64,000 nucleotides of DNA from Nocardioides lacusdianchii (GCF_020102855.1 NZ_JADHZD010000005.1:310001-374000); one strand, 5' to 3'. Shown: positions 1 through 8,751, numbered from the stretch's first letter. Program-made: numbers and translations. The notes: a model not told the origin generated them from the sequence alone.

Positions 1-391
1 GGATGTCCTCGGCGCCCTGCACCTTCGGCACCATGATCACGTCGAGCTTGTCGCCGACCTCGGTCACCAGGGTGACGAGGTCGTCGAGGCCCCACGGGCT
101 GTCGAGGGAGTTGACCCGGGTCCAGAGCTGGGTGGGACCGAAGTCGGTCGCCCTCGCGATGTCGACGAGGCCCTGGCGCGACTTCTCCTTGTTCTCGGCC
201 TTGACCGCGTCCTCGAGGTTGCCGAGCAGCACGTCGACGGAGCCGACCATGTCGGGCACCTTGGCGGCCATCTTCTCGTTGCCGGGGTCGAAGAAGTGGA
301 TCGCGCGGCTCGGCCGGGCGGGGATCTCGCGCAACGGGGCGGGAGCACCGACGGCGAGCGGGGCGAAGAAGTCCTTGGCGGGGCGGGTCAT
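1..391 (-). CDS. CoA-ester lyase, HpcH/HpaI aldolase / CitE family (partial)
   Basis: This gene runs off the left edge of the window, so only its first ~130 residues are present. The sequence resembles the N-terminal half of CitE/malyl-CoA lyase TIM barrels: a segment with an FFDPGNEKM core, then GNLEDAVKAENKEKSR, which matches the acidic metal/substrate loop (LEDAV followed by K and AR) of the family, and WTRVNSLDSPWGLDDLV plus a VPKV strand. Family members cleave or form C-C bonds in CoA thioesters such as malyl-CoA or citramalyl-CoA, using Mg2+. I chose the ATG at 389-391 because the protein begins just upstream of the conserved part and no earlier in-frame start is better. The exact substrate cannot be read from this fragment; malyl-CoA lyase-like is a guess. 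Confidence 0.8.
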   Translation of the reverse strand, partial: MTRPAKDFFAPLAVGAPAPLREIPARPSRAIHFFDPGNEKMAAKVPDMVGSVDVLLGNLEDAVKAENKEKSRQGLVDIARATDFGPTQLWTRVNSLDSPWGLDDLVTLVTEVGDKLDVIMVPKVQGAEDI

Positions 392-439
392 GGAGCGCAA
401 ACTACCGGTGCGTAGCCGTCCGCGGATATGACATGTCTC

Positions 440-1015
440 TCAGCGAGCCCGCCGCCACCACCGCCGCTTCGTCGGCTCGGGCGGGGCGGCTGCGCGCGCC
501 GCACGCTGGGCCTCGATGCGTGCCGTACGCCGTTCGCGCCACGCCTCGACCTCGGCGTCCACGTCGCGCTGGCGAGTGATGACCGGGGGCCCGGACGGAC
601 CGACGGGCGGGGTGTAGAGCGCGCGACGCACGTGGGAGTTGAACTCCTCGACCTCGCGCCGCACCTCGGACTCGACGTTGATGCGGTCGAGCCGGCCGTC
701 GAGCTCGGCGTCCTCCTTGCGGATCGCCAGCGCCGGCGGCAGGAGGGCGATCTGCTCGCGCTCGACGAGCTTCTTGACCCACCAGTCCGGGTCGTGCTCG
801 ACGCCGAGGTCCTCGATCGGCTTGCCGGCCCCGGGCAGGTCGTCGAAGTCCCCGCGCTCCATCGCCACGCGCAGCTGCTGCTCGACCCAGCTCGACTGGT
901 GGGCGATGCGTGCCGCGGCAGCGGAGCGACCGGTGCGCTCGTCGCGCCCTCTGTCAGGACGGGCGGCCGTCGCGCCCGCCACGTCGAACTGGTCGTCCCG
1001 GTCCTCCTCCGGCAT
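440..1015 (-). CDS. DUF1992 (DnaJ-homologue subfamily C member 28-like) protein
   Basis: A 191-residue cytosolic protein. Residues ~35-105 carry the DUF1992 signature (QSSWVEQQLRVAMERGDFD, then DLPGAGKPI and WWVKKLVEREQ), found in bacterial YdhJ-type proteins and in eukaryotic DNAJC28. It has no J domain itself. The N-terminus is acidic and low-complexity, and the C-terminus ends in an Arg/Trp cluster (KRRWWRRAR). The molecular function of the family is not established. Its start at 1013-1015 (ATG, MPEEDRDD) sits just upstream of the conserved domain; a longer open frame continues upstream but crosses the hairpin repeats and malQ. It is divergent from malQ, and the gap between them holds two hairpins. 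Confidence 0.8.
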   Translation of the reverse strand: MPEEDRDDQFDVAGATAARPDRGRDERTGRSAAAARIAHQSSWVEQQLRVAMERGDFDDLPGAGKPIEDLGVEHDPDWWVKKLVEREQIALLPPALAIRKEDAELDGRLDRINVESEVRREVEEFNSHVRRALYTPPVGPSGPPVITRQRDVDAEVEAWRERRTARIEAQRAARAAAPPEPTKRRWWRRAR

Positions 1016-1035
1016 GGGTCCATCGTACGGGCCCC

Positions 1036-1065
1036 TGGATTTCCGCTCGCTGGAGTGGAAGTCCA
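1036..1065. repeat. Imperfect hairpin repeat, copy 1
   Basis: Arms 1036-1046 (TGGATTTCCGC) and 1055-1065 (GTGGAAGTCCA) pair with two G-T wobbles around the 8-base loop TCGCTGGA. It has the same architecture as the perfect copy 63 bp further on, and lies between divergent genes. Confidence 0.7.
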
Positions 1066-1098
1066 TCGGGGTCTGAGCGTGCGGGGTCCCTCCGGGGC

Positions 1099-1130
1099 CT
1101 GCACTTCCACGCGCTGGAGTGGAAGTGCAG
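1099..1130. repeat. Perfect 12-bp inverted repeat, copy 2
   Basis: Arms CTGCACTTCCAC (1099-1110) and GTGGAAGTGCAG (1119-1130) are perfectly complementary around the loop GCGCTGGA. It lies 63 bp upstream of the malQ ATG, so it could be an operator, a transcript hairpin or a dispersed repeat. There is no T-tract, so a classical terminator is unlikely. Confidence 0.8.
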
Positions 1131-1192
1131 CCGCCCGTTGTCCGGGCCGACCGAGGCCGGAGGGTGTCCCACCGTCGTGGCAGGCTGGGTGC

Positions 1193-2422
1193 ATGGCGAT
1201 CCCCGGCATCCCCGAGCGCGCCGCGGGCGTGCAGCTCCACGTGACCTCCCTCCCTGGCGGTCGCCTCGGCGAGCCGGCACGCGACTTCGTGCGGTGGCTC
1301 GCCGCCGCCGGCCAGTCGGTCTGGCAGGTGCTGCCGCTGAGCGTCCCCGACGCACACGGGTCTCCCTACGCCTCGCCCTCGGCCTTCGCGGCCTGGCCCG
1401 GCCTGCTCGAGGACCCCGGTGCGCCGGTCAACGATGCCGAGGTGCGCGCGTTCGTCGACGAGCACGACTACTGGACCGGGTCGTGGGCGGCCCACGGCGG
1501 CGACCTCGCCGACCAGGTGCGCTTCGAGCGGGAGTGGGGCGCACTGCGGTCCTTCGCTGCCGACCACGGCGTCCGGGTGATGGGCGACGTCCCTATCTAC
1601 GTCGCGTCGGGGAGCGCCGACGCAGCGACCTGGCCCGAGCTCTTCCGCGACGACGCCGTCGCCGGCGTCCCGCCCGACGCGTTCACCGACACCGGCCAGC
1701 TGTGGGGGAACCCGCTGTACGACTGGGCAGCCATGGCGGCTGACGGCTACCGCTGGTGGGTGGAGAGGCTGCGTCGCAGCCTCTCGCTCTACGACCTGGT
1801 CCGGGTCGACCACTTCCGGGGGTTCGCGGCCTACTGGGCCGTGCCGACCGACCACGTGACCGCGGAGAACGGGCGCTGGGAGACCGGACCCGGGCGGGCG
1901 GTCTTCGACGCCGCGACCGCGGAGCTCGGCCCGCTCCCGGTCGTCGCCGAGGACCTCGGGGTCATCGACGCCCCGGTGGAGGAGCTGCGCGACGCCTTCG
2001 GGTTCCCCGGGATGGCCGTGCTGCAGTTCGCCTTCGACCCCGAGGGCGAGGACCGCTCCCACGAGCCGGAGAGCCTGCACCTCGACCAGGTTGTCTACAC
2101 CGGCACCCACGACAACGACACCGTCGTCGGCTGGTGGGACAGCCTGTCCGCACAGCGACGGGGCGAGGCGGAGCGCGCCTGGCGTGCGGCTGGCATCGCC
2201 GCGGTCGACCCGGCGTGGGCGATGATCCGGCTCGCGCACGCGGCTCCCTGCCGGCTGGCCATGGTGCAGGCCCAGGACGTGCTCTCCCTCGGCGCCGAGG
2301 CCCGCATGAACACCCCCGGCTCAGCGGCCACCTGGTCGTGGCGGCTCGAGCCGGGCGTGCTCACCGACGACCTGGCGCGGCGCCTGCGCGAGGTGAGTGA
2401 GGAGTCCGGTCGCGCGAGCTGA
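1193..2422 (+). CDS. malQ: 4-alpha-glucanotransferase (amylomaltase)
   Basis: A GH77 enzyme of 409 residues that transfers alpha-1,4-glucan segments between maltodextrins in the cytosol during glycogen/maltose turnover. The GH77 motifs are intact: RVDHFRGF with the nucleophile Asp206, AEDLG with the acid/base Glu253, and TGTHDND with the third acidic residue Asp307. GDVPIYVASGSAD (131-143) and DTGQLWGNPLYDW (166-178) are further family blocks. It is shorter than the ~500-700 residues common for GH77; the shortening lies in the N-terminal third, between the LPLS/SPYASPSAF block and the QVRFEREW segment. The ATG at 1193 is chosen because homology starts almost at once; the open frame upstream covers the hairpins and the opposite gene. 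Confidence 0.93.
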   Translation: MAIPGIPERAAGVQLHVTSLPGGRLGEPARDFVRWLAAAGQSVWQVLPLSVPDAHGSPYASPSAFAAWPGLLEDPGAPVNDAEVRAFVDEHDYWTGSWAAHGGDLADQVRFEREWGALRSFAADHGVRVMGDVPIYVASGSADAATWPELFRDDAVAGVPPDAFTDTGQLWGNPLYDWAAMAADGYRWWVERLRRSLSLYDLVRVDHFRGFAAYWAVPTDHVTAENGRWETGPGRAVFDAATAELGPLPVVAEDLGVIDAPVEELRDAFGFPGMAVLQFAFDPEGEDRSHEPESLHLDQVVYTGTHDNDTVVGWWDSLSAQRRGEAERAWRAAGIAAVDPAWAMIRLAHAAPCRLAMVQAQDVLSLGAEARMNTPGSAATWSWRLEPGVLTDDLARRLREVSEESGRAS

Positions 2423-2448
2423 GGTCCGGGCACGGGTGCGGGCGGCGC

Positions 2449-3387
2449 CTACTGGAACGACACGAACCGTACGTCGGGCAGTGCCCGCCGCACCTGCTTC
2501 GGACGCATGCGCGGGACGTCCTCGTCGTAGAAGACCTTGAAGCCCATCGTGAACTTCCGCGGCACCGCGACGTTGCGGTAGGTCGCGAGCTTGTCGGCCG
2601 GGCTGCCGAAGCCGTCGACGTGCTGCACCATCGCCAGGCCCTCGCGCCGGCGCACCTTGCGGATGTCGGGGACCATGCCGTCGGTGAACTGGTGGATGAC
2701 GAAGAGCTTCTCCGGCAGCCCGTTGTCGCGGGTCAGCCGCGCGAGCCAGCCGGCGGTGCGGTTGATCTCCCGCGCGGAGACCGACCCGATCGTCTGCCCC
2801 GGGAACTCACCCGGCCCCACCCGCCACTCGGGGTCGAGGGCCAGTCCGACCCACGGGTCCTCGAGCGCCCACTCCCAGCGCTTGGCGGTGGCGAGGAAGT
2901 CGGTGCGACCGGGCTGGAGGTCGAGCAGCAGGAGCACGCCGTGGCGGCGGGCGGCGTCGATGTAGGACTGCACCCGGCTGTGCAGGACGTCATGGGCGTG
3001 GTCGCCGTCGGTGCCGGGGAAGTCCGCGCCGTCAGCCACCGTGACGATGAGCTCCTAGACGGGCTGGAGGCGCTCGCCGCGCTGGAGGAAGGGCTTGCCG
3101 GCGCGCACGATCCGGCGGAAGGCGCGGTCCGGGTCGGTCTCCCCGAGGACGCCGAGCACACCGGTGCCTGCGGTGCCGTAGTAGGCGGTGAGGAAGCGCT
3201 TCTTGCCGAACACCGTCCGTCCACCGCCAGGCAGCCGGGTGGGCGCACGCTCCGCGGCCCGGTCGTCCGTCGCGACCGCGACGGTGGGCGTACGGTCCGC
3301 GGCCAGGGCCGGCGGTCCGGCGAGCAGCGGAAGGGTGAGCAGTGCCGTCGTGAGCGCGGCCAGGCGCGCCCGATTCCCCCGAGTCAT
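2449..3387 (-). pseudogene. Secreted conserved protein interrupted by an in-frame TAG
   Basis: Two same-frame pieces are separated by a single TAG at 3055-3057. The first (3387 to 3058, 110 residues) starts with an Arg-rich signal peptide with a hydrophobic core (LAALTTALLTLPLLAG) and ends RGERLQPV. The second resumes at once in the same frame as ELIVTVADGADFPG and continues to PDVRFVSFQ at 2449. The continuous 312-codon reading is one actinobacterial secreted or lipoprotein-like family (VLLLLDLQPGRTDF, LALDPEW, VIHQFTDGM blocks) that looks like a TIM-barrel-type glycosidase relative of unknown function. A GTG at 3037-3039 could restart translation of the second part, but that part would then lack a signal peptide. 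A point nonsense mutation (for example from a Tyr codon) or a sequencing error explains the picture. Confidence 0.7.
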
Positions 3388-3414
3388 GGCGATGAACCTA
3401 GTGCACCCGGCCGC

Positions 3415-3774
3415 TCAGGGAGTGTCGAGCGTGACCGCCAGCAGCAGTGCTGAACCCACGACGGCCAGCCTACCGAGCACGCCGGTGGCGCGGGCCACCG
3501 GTCGGACGAGCGGGTCGTCCGAACCCAGCGCCCCCGCGGCCAGCCCGAGCGCGACCAGCGCCATCACGAGCGGGCTCGCGGCGATGCCCGTGAAGTAGAG
3601 CCGGTCGCTGTCGGCCTGGTTGAACAGCTTCATCCCCAGCCACTGGAACGCGGAGGCGTAGAGCCCGCCCCCGAGCAGCGCCGTCAGGGCGAGACCGAAG
3701 CCGGTGAACGCCCGGAACCTGCCGGCCTCGTCCGTCGTCGTCCCCGCCCCGGTCGTGCCAACTGTCTCGTCCAT
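3415..3774 (-). CDS. Small membrane protein, function unknown
   Basis: 119 residues with about three predicted transmembrane segments: FGLALTALLGGGLYASAF, YFTGIAASPLVMALVALGLAAG and LGRLAVVGSALLLAV. The first ~22 residues are polar and Thr/Gly-rich. I do not recognise the family. It lies downstream of the MFS gene on the same strand with a ~45-bp gap, so it may be the last gene of the peptidase-MFS transcript. Confidence 0.65.
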   Translation of the reverse strand: MDETVGTTGAGTTTDEAGRFRAFTGFGLALTALLGGGLYASAFQWLGMKLFNQADSDRLYFTGIAASPLVMALVALGLAAGALGSDDPLVRPVARATGVLGRLAVVGSALLLAVTLDTP

Positions 3775-3819
3775 GGTCGCCCCCGCTCCCGACCGGGTCC
3801 GTCCCGGCCAGGGACGAGG

Positions 3820-5274
3820 CTAGTGGCCGCCGACGGGTGCGTCGCTGAAGGCGTGCTTCGGTGCGGCCAGCAGCGCGAGCGCCGCGAGGAAGGCTGCGCC
3901 GGCACAGACCGCCCACACGGCGAGGTAGCCGCTGAAGGGCGCCACCTCCTCGGCGGTCGCGTCGAGCGAGCCGGTCGCGGTGAGGGCGATGGCGAAGACC
4001 GCCGAGGCGATCGCGCCGCCGACGGTCTTGGTGCCGTTCGTCATGCCGGTCGCGATGCCGGTGCGCTCGGGGGGTGCGGCGGCGGCCGCCGCGGCGGGCA
4101 GGGCCGCGACCAGCGCGCCCGACCCGAGGCCGGCGATGCCCATGTTGACGAGCGCCTGCCACGTCTCGGTGTTGAAGGGCAGCCACAGCAGGTAGCCCAG
4201 CCCGACGAGGCAGCACGCGACGACCAGCGCACGGCGTACGCCGCCCAGCAGCCGGGTCGTCAGAGGCAGGGTGAACGCGCCGATCGCCAGCGTGACGACG
4301 TAGAGCCCGATCAGGGTGGAGATGAAGGCGGGCTCCGCGCCGAGGCCGTAGCCGCGCTCGACGGGGTCGGCCTGGGCGTAGGTCGACAGGGGGATCTGCC
4401 CGCCGAGGACCGGGATGCCGAAGAGGAAGGCGGTCACCTGCACCGGCCACTGGGCCGGGCTCGAGAGCAGACGTACGTCGACGATCGGCTCGGGGTGTTG
4501 CAGCTCGAAGCGCCAGAAGGCCGCGAAGACCACGGTGGAGAGCGCGATCGTCGACCAGCCGAGGAGCGAGCCCGCGCCGTCCAGGCGCAGCCAGACCAGG
4601 CCGCCCATCAGCACGCCGAGGGCGACGGTGACGAGCGCCAGGCCGGTCCAGTCGATGCCGCCGGTGTCGTCGCCGGGCGCCTGCTCGACGCCGACGAGGA
4701 TCACGAAGAAGACCGCGGTCACGACGATCGCGGGCATGGCGAGCAGGACGTTCATGTCGAGCGACTCGACGAGCACGCCGCTGGTGACCGCTCCGATGAT
4801 GACGGCGAGCTCGAGCGCCCCGACCAGGATCGCCGCGCCGCGCCGGGTCAGCAGCTGCTGGCGGCCCGAGTCGCGCGTGCGGCGGTGGATGATCGCGATC
4901 TCCAGCGGCAGCCACACGACGTACGCGCCCTGGATCGCCCAGCCGATGAGGAAGGTGGTGAAGTCCGGGGCGAAGGCCAGCCACCACGAGCCGAGGGCGG
5001 TCACGGCGGTCGAGACGAGCAGCACGGTTTTGTGCCCGACGAGGTCGCCGAGCCGCGCCAGGAGCGGGATGCACAGCGCGCTGACGATCAGCTGCGCCGC
5101 CTCGAACCAGTTGATGTCGCCCTCGCTGATCGAGAGGTGCTCGGCGATCTGCGGGTAGATCGGCGTGTAGTAGCCCTGCAGGATCCCGCTGGCGACCTCG
5201 ACGAGGACGAGGAAGCCGACGATGGCCGCCAAGCCCCTCGCGGCGGTCTGGGCCGGGGGCCGGGTGGTGGTCAT
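3820..5274 (-). CDS. MFS transporter (DHA2/14-TM-like)
   Basis: A 484-residue inner-membrane transporter of the major facilitator superfamily with roughly 14 hydrophobic segments. LARLGDLVGHKTVLL (~70-85) matches the MFS loop 2-3 signature (GxLaDrxGrkxxl), and the central region has the extra helices of drug:H+ antiporter-2-type proteins. Its ATG (5272-5274) overlaps the TGA of the upstream M20 peptidase in an ATGA, so the two are translationally coupled. This suggests that the permease moves the peptidase's substrate or product, although the real substrate is unknown. A much longer open frame continues upstream but runs antisense-in-frame through the peptidase and is not used. Confidence 0.85.
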   Translation of the reverse strand: MTTTRPPAQTAARGLAAIVGFLVLVEVASGILQGYYTPIYPQIAEHLSISEGDINWFEAAQLIVSALCIPLLARLGDLVGHKTVLLVSTAVTALGSWWLAFAPDFTTFLIGWAIQGAYVVWLPLEIAIIHRRTRDSGRQQLLTRRGAAILVGALELAVIIGAVTSGVLVESLDMNVLLAMPAIVVTAVFFVILVGVEQAPGDDTGGIDWTGLALVTVALGVLMGGLVWLRLDGAGSLLGWSTIALSTVVFAAFWRFELQHPEPIVDVRLLSSPAQWPVQVTAFLFGIPVLGGQIPLSTYAQADPVERGYGLGAEPAFISTLIGLYVVTLAIGAFTLPLTTRLLGGVRRALVVACCLVGLGYLLWLPFNTETWQALVNMGIAGLGSGALVAALPAAAAAAAPPERTGIATGMTNGTKTVGGAIASAVFAIALTATGSLDATAEEVAPFSGYLAVWAVCAGAAFLAALALLAAPKHAFSDAPVGGH

Positions 5275-6620
5275 GACGGGAGCCTCTCGATCAGCAGGGC
5301 GTACCAGCGGACGCCGTCGAGCAGGTCGGCCACGCCGAGGTGCTCGTCGTAGGAGTGGATGGCCTCGCGCTGCGCCTTGGTCATCCGAAAGGGGGCGAAG
5401 CGGTAGACGTGCTGGCTGATCGCGGTGAAGTGGCGTGAGTCGGTGGCCGCCATCATCACGTAGGGCGTCGCGACCGCGTCGGGGAAGACCGCGCCGATGC
5501 AGTCCTCCAGCAGCTCGAACGGCTCGTCCATCGGCGACACCGGCGAGGGCTCGCCGGACTCGACGAGCTCGATGCGGATCGAGTCGTCGGCGACGGCCTT
5601 CCGGACGTGCTCGACCACCCCGGCCACGGTGTCGCCCACCATCACGCGGATGTTGAGCCCGGCGCGGGCCGTGGAAGCGATGACGTTGAGTGCGGGCGAC
5701 CCGCTGAGGGTGGTGGTCGCGACCGTCGTACGCGTCATGGCGGCGGCCTCGGGACCGGCGGCGAGGAGCGCTCGGGTGACGACCGGCGCCATCCGGTCCG
5801 CGCGGGACAGGAGCGGTCGCAGCGGGAGCGGGACGTGCGGCGCCAGTCGGCGCATGAGCTCGAGGGTGGGCGCCGGTGCGGAGGCGGGGAAGGGTGACTT
5901 CTCGACCCGCAGGATCGCCCGCGCGATGCGGGCCGTCGGACCGTTCGGAGCGGGCGTCGAGGCGTGCCCGCCGCGGCCCTCGGCGACCAGCTCGAGCGAG
6001 GTGGTGCCCTTCTCGGTCACGCCGATCACCCCGAGTGGCGCCTTCACGCCCGGGAACGCGCCGCCGGCGATCGCGCCGCCCTCGTCGAGCACCAGCCACG
6101 GCGTCACGCCGCGCTCGCGCAGCACGCCGACCGCCTCGATCGCCGCGGTGCCACTGACCTCCTCGTCGCAGCCGAAGGACAGCCAGACGTCCTGGGCCGG
6201 GACGTGACCGGCCTCGAGCAGCTGCTCCACGGCCGTGCAGATGCCGACGACGCAGCCCTTGTCGTCGAGGGTGCCGCGACCCCAGATCGCAGGTCCGACG
6301 GGGGAGTCGTGCACCTCGCCGCCGAAGGGCTCGTGCTGCCAGGGAGCGTCCGGGTCGACGGGTACGACGTCGAGGTGGGCCATCAGCACGACCGGTCGCT
6401 CGGTGCTCGCGCCGGCCCAGTGCGCGAGCAGGCCGTGGGTGCCGACGCGAATCACCTCGAGCCGCTCGTGGAGCAGCGGGAACTGGCGGGCGAGCTCGGC
6501 CAGGAGCCGCTCGAAGGCGTCGGCGTCGACGCGAGCATGGTCGCGGTCGCTGACGGTCGGGATGCGGACGAGGGCCTGCAGGGCGCCCACCGCACGTGTC
6601 TCGGTAGGCAGAGCGGTCAT
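5271..6620 (-). CDS. M20 family zinc metallopeptidase (carboxypeptidase/PM20D1-like)
   Basis: 449 residues. The M20 metal site is visible: HLD at 82-84 (His82 ligand, Asp84 catalytic), GTLDDKG at 117-122 (bridging Asp119) and DEE at 152-154 (catalytic Glu/ligand), with a final ligand His expected in the C-terminal third (near SYDEHLG). The order and spacing resemble carboxypeptidase S/PM20D1 and dipeptidase-like M20 enzymes, which hydrolyse peptides or N-acyl amino acids. No signal peptide is seen, so it is cytosolic. It starts at ATG 6618-6620 and is the first gene of a two-gene unit with the MFS permease. It is divergent from the small peptide gene at 6755. Confidence 0.88.
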   Translation of the reverse strand: MTALPTETRAVGALQALVRIPTVSDRDHARVDADAFERLLAELARQFPLLHERLEVIRVGTHGLLAHWAGASTERPVVLMAHLDVVPVDPDAPWQHEPFGGEVHDSPVGPAIWGRGTLDDKGCVVGICTAVEQLLEAGHVPAQDVWLSFGCDEEVSGTAAIEAVGVLRERGVTPWLVLDEGGAIAGGAFPGVKAPLGVIGVTEKGTTSLELVAEGRGGHASTPAPNGPTARIARAILRVEKSPFPASAPAPTLELMRRLAPHVPLPLRPLLSRADRMAPVVTRALLAAGPEAAAMTRTTVATTTLSGSPALNVIASTARAGLNIRVMVGDTVAGVVEHVRKAVADDSIRIELVESGEPSPVSPMDEPFELLEDCIGAVFPDAVATPYVMMAATDSRHFTAISQHVYRFAPFRMTKAQREAIHSYDEHLGVADLLDGVRWYALLIERLPS

Positions 6621-6754
6621 GGGGGTGACCGTAGCGCCGCCGCCGGCTCCATGAGGGCGCTCTCACCGTCACCTCACGGTCGTGTCATGCACGGCGCCCA
6701 GAGTCTTCCTCGTCAGCCGGGACACCCCGGGTACCGAAACCGAAGGAGGCCACC

Positions 6755-6898
6755 ATGGCCCGCTCCGGAATCCTCACCGCCCTCGCACCGGCCGTCCAGG
6801 CCCGTCGCGGCGGCTCCGACTCGAGCAACGACGGGCGTCGCCGCCGCCGGCGTCGTCGCCGCCGCAACCGCAGCCGCAGCTGGTCGCGCTCGAGCTGA
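6755..6898 (+). CDS. Arg/Ser-rich 47-residue peptide ahead of an ABC exporter and kinase
   Basis: This short gene is preceded by a near-perfect Shine-Dalgarno sequence (GAAGGAGG at 6742-6749, 5 bases before the ATG). The peptide has a mildly hydrophobic start (MARSGILTALAPAVQ), then ARRGGSDSSNDG, a run of ten Arg codons (residues ~28-37) and a tail NRSRSWSRSS. Calculated by eye, it is strongly basic and Ser-rich. No known family is recognised. The ABC exporter starts 92 bp downstream, followed by an overlapping kinase gene. Possible roles are an exported cationic peptide, a phosphorylated RS-type peptide, or an Arg-codon leader controlling the exporter. The GG at 19-20 resembles a double-glycine leader, but the exporter lacks the C39 peptidase that would cut it. 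Confidence 0.6.
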   Translation: MARSGILTALAPAVQARRGGSDSSNDGRRRRRRRRRRNRSRSWSRSS

Positions 6899-6990
6899 AC
6901 CCACGCACCACCACGACGGGTGGGCGGCCCGACCCCCGGGGCCGCCTGCCCGTCCCGCTCGTTCCCGACCACACCACCGCAGGAGCACCG

Positions 6991-8751
6991 ATGTCCGTAC
7001 GCAGTCGCCTCGCCGCGGCCCTGCGCGCCGCCCCCGAGCAGTCGGCCCTCGTCGACGTGGCGGCGTCGCTGCGCCTCGTCGACATCGCCCGGATGTTCTG
7101 GCCGCGGCTGCGACCCCTGCGCGGGTGGCTGGTCCTCGGGGTGCTCCTGCTGGCGGCCGCGCCGGCCATCTCGGTGGCCGAGGCGCTGCTCTACCAGCGC
7201 TTGGTCGACGACGTGCTGGTCCCGGCGGCCTTCGAGCCGCTCCTGCTGCTGGCACTGCTCTACATCGGCCTCAACCTGCTGAGCGGGTTGGTCTCGGGTG
7301 CCGACGACTACCTCGCGACCTACGTCTCGCAGCGCTTCCTCGTCGACCTGCGCCGCGACGTCTTCTCCCACGTCCTCTCGCTGCCGGCGGCGACCCACGA
7401 CCGCCGCCGCCTCGGCGACACCCTCACGCGCCTCACCACCGACGTCGCCGCCGTCGAGCGCTTCATGGTCACCCACGTCAGCGAGGGCCTCGGCGCGCTC
7501 GTGCGGCTGGTCGTGTTCGCCGGCGCGCTGCTGTGGATGCAGTGGCAGCTCGCGCTCGCCTCGCTGGTTGTCGGGCCGCTCTTCTGGTGGATCTCCACCC
7601 GCTTCGCCCGCCTGACCCGCGACGTCTCGCGCGAGCGCCGTCGGCGCGGGGGCTCGCTCGGCAGCGTCACGGAGGAGGCGCTCGCCAACGCCTCGCTGGT
7701 GCAGTCCTACGGCCGCGAGGACCGCGCGGTCGAGACGTACGACGGCCACAACCGCGCGATCGCCGGCGCCGAGCTCGCCGCCAGCCGCATCCGTGCGGTC
7801 TTCCTGCCGCTGGTCGACCTCGCCGAGCTGGTCGGCATGCTGCTGGTGGTGACGATGGGCGTCTGGGCCCTGGCGACCGACCGGCTCACCCTCGGCGGGC
7901 TCCTCGCCTTCCTGGCGCTGCTGCTGCAGTGCTTCGGCCCGGTCCGCACGCTGGCCGACCTCGTGCCGGCGCTCTACTCGGCCAGCGCCGGGGTGGAGCG
8001 CGTGGTCGAGCTCCTCGACGAGCCCGTCGGCGGTGACCGTCCGGGCGCCACGCCTCTGCCCGCCGGCCGCGGCGCGGTGTCGGTGCGCGGTGTCTCGCTG
8101 ACCTACCCCGGCACCAGCCGGCCTGCGCTGCACGAGGTCTCCCTCGACGTCGCCGCGGGCGAGGTCGTCGCACTGGTCGGCCCCAGCGGGTCCGGCAAGA
8201 CGTCGCTGGCCCGGCTGCTCACGCGCCAGCTCGTCGCCGACGCCGGCGTGGTGGCCCTCGACGGCCACGACGTCGCCGACCACACCGCCGCCTCCGTGCG
8301 CGACGCCGTCACGGTCGTGCACCAGGAGCAGCTGATGCTGGACGCCAGCGTCCACGACAACCTCGTCCTCGCGCGCCCCGACGCCTCCCGCGCCGAGGTC
8401 CGCGCGGCCGCCCGCGCGGCCGACGCGCACGACTTCGTCGAGGCCCTGCCGGGCGGCTACGAGAGCCGCATCGGGCAGCGCGGCCGCAGCCTGTCCGGCG
8501 GGCAGCGCCAGCGGCTCGCCATCGCCCGTGCGCTGCTGCGCCCCGGACGCGTGCTCGTGCTCGACGAGCCCACCACGGGCCTCGACGCGGAGGCGTCGCG
8601 CCGGCTGATGGCCGCGCTCACGCAGGGAGAGCGGGACCGCACGATCATCGTGCTCACCCACGACCCGGTGGTGCTCGAGCACGTCGACCGGGTGGTCTCC
8701 CTCGAGGCCCCGCTCCGGACCGGGGAGCGGCTCCGGGCGGTGGCGACGTGA
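6991..8751 (+). CDS. ABC transporter, fused permease-ATPase (exporter type)
   Basis: A 586-residue half-transporter expected to work as a homodimer in the membrane. Residues ~25-320 form a six-helix ABC exporter TMD; there is no N-terminal C39 peptidase domain. The NBD is intact: Walker A GPSGSGKT at 397-404, signature LSGGQ at 501-505, Walker B VLVLDE ending at Asp525/Glu526, and H-loop His557. It starts at ATG 6991, with an AGGAG just upstream (CGCAGGAGCACCG). Its TGA overlaps the GTG of the kinase gene. Lipid A/peptide/multidrug exporters share this architecture; the Arg-rich peptide encoded upstream is a candidate cargo by context only. Confidence 0.9.
   Translation: MSVRSRLAAALRAAPEQSALVDVAASLRLVDIARMFWPRLRPLRGWLVLGVLLLAAAPAISVAEALLYQRLVDDVLVPAAFEPLLLLALLYIGLNLLSGLVSGADDYLATYVSQRFLVDLRRDVFSHVLSLPAATHDRRRLGDTLTRLTTDVAAVERFMVTHVSEGLGALVRLVVFAGALLWMQWQLALASLVVGPLFWWISTRFARLTRDVSRERRRRGGSLGSVTEEALANASLVQSYGREDRAVETYDGHNRAIAGAELAASRIRAVFLPLVDLAELVGMLLVVTMGVWALATDRLTLGGLLAFLALLLQCFGPVRTLADLVPALYSASAGVERVVELLDEPVGGDRPGATPLPAGRGAVSVRGVSLTYPGTSRPALHEVSLDVAAGEVVALVGPSGSGKTSLARLLTRQLVADAGVVALDGHDVADHTAASVRDAVTVVHQEQLMLDASVHDNLVLARPDASRAEVRAAARAADAHDFVEALPGGYESRIGQRGRSLSGGQRQRLAIARALLRPGRVLVLDEPTTGLDAEASRRLMAALTQGERDRTIIVLTHDPVVLEHVDRVVSLEAPLRTGERLRAVAT

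Noticed and set aside
1099..1130. Rho-independent terminator of the DUF1992 gene or malQ
   Set aside because: It lies upstream of both genes and has no T-tract.
440..2239. 599-residue minus-strand frame spanning malQ
   Set aside because: Only the last 191 codons have homology (DUF1992); the rest is the antisense shadow of malQ and crosses the hairpins.
3055..3057. Recoded TAG (pyrrolysine or programmed readthrough)
   Set aside because: No pyl genes or readthrough context are visible; a nonsense mutation or read error is simpler.
3820..6672. 950-residue minus-strand frame joined to the MFS gene
   Set aside because: The N-terminal ~460 codons are an Arg-rich shadow of the M20 peptidase on the same strand; the MFS gene starts at 5274.
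6755..6898. Double-glycine leader bacteriocin
   Set aside because: A GG pair is present, but the exporter lacks a C39 peptidase domain and the rest of the leader is not typical.
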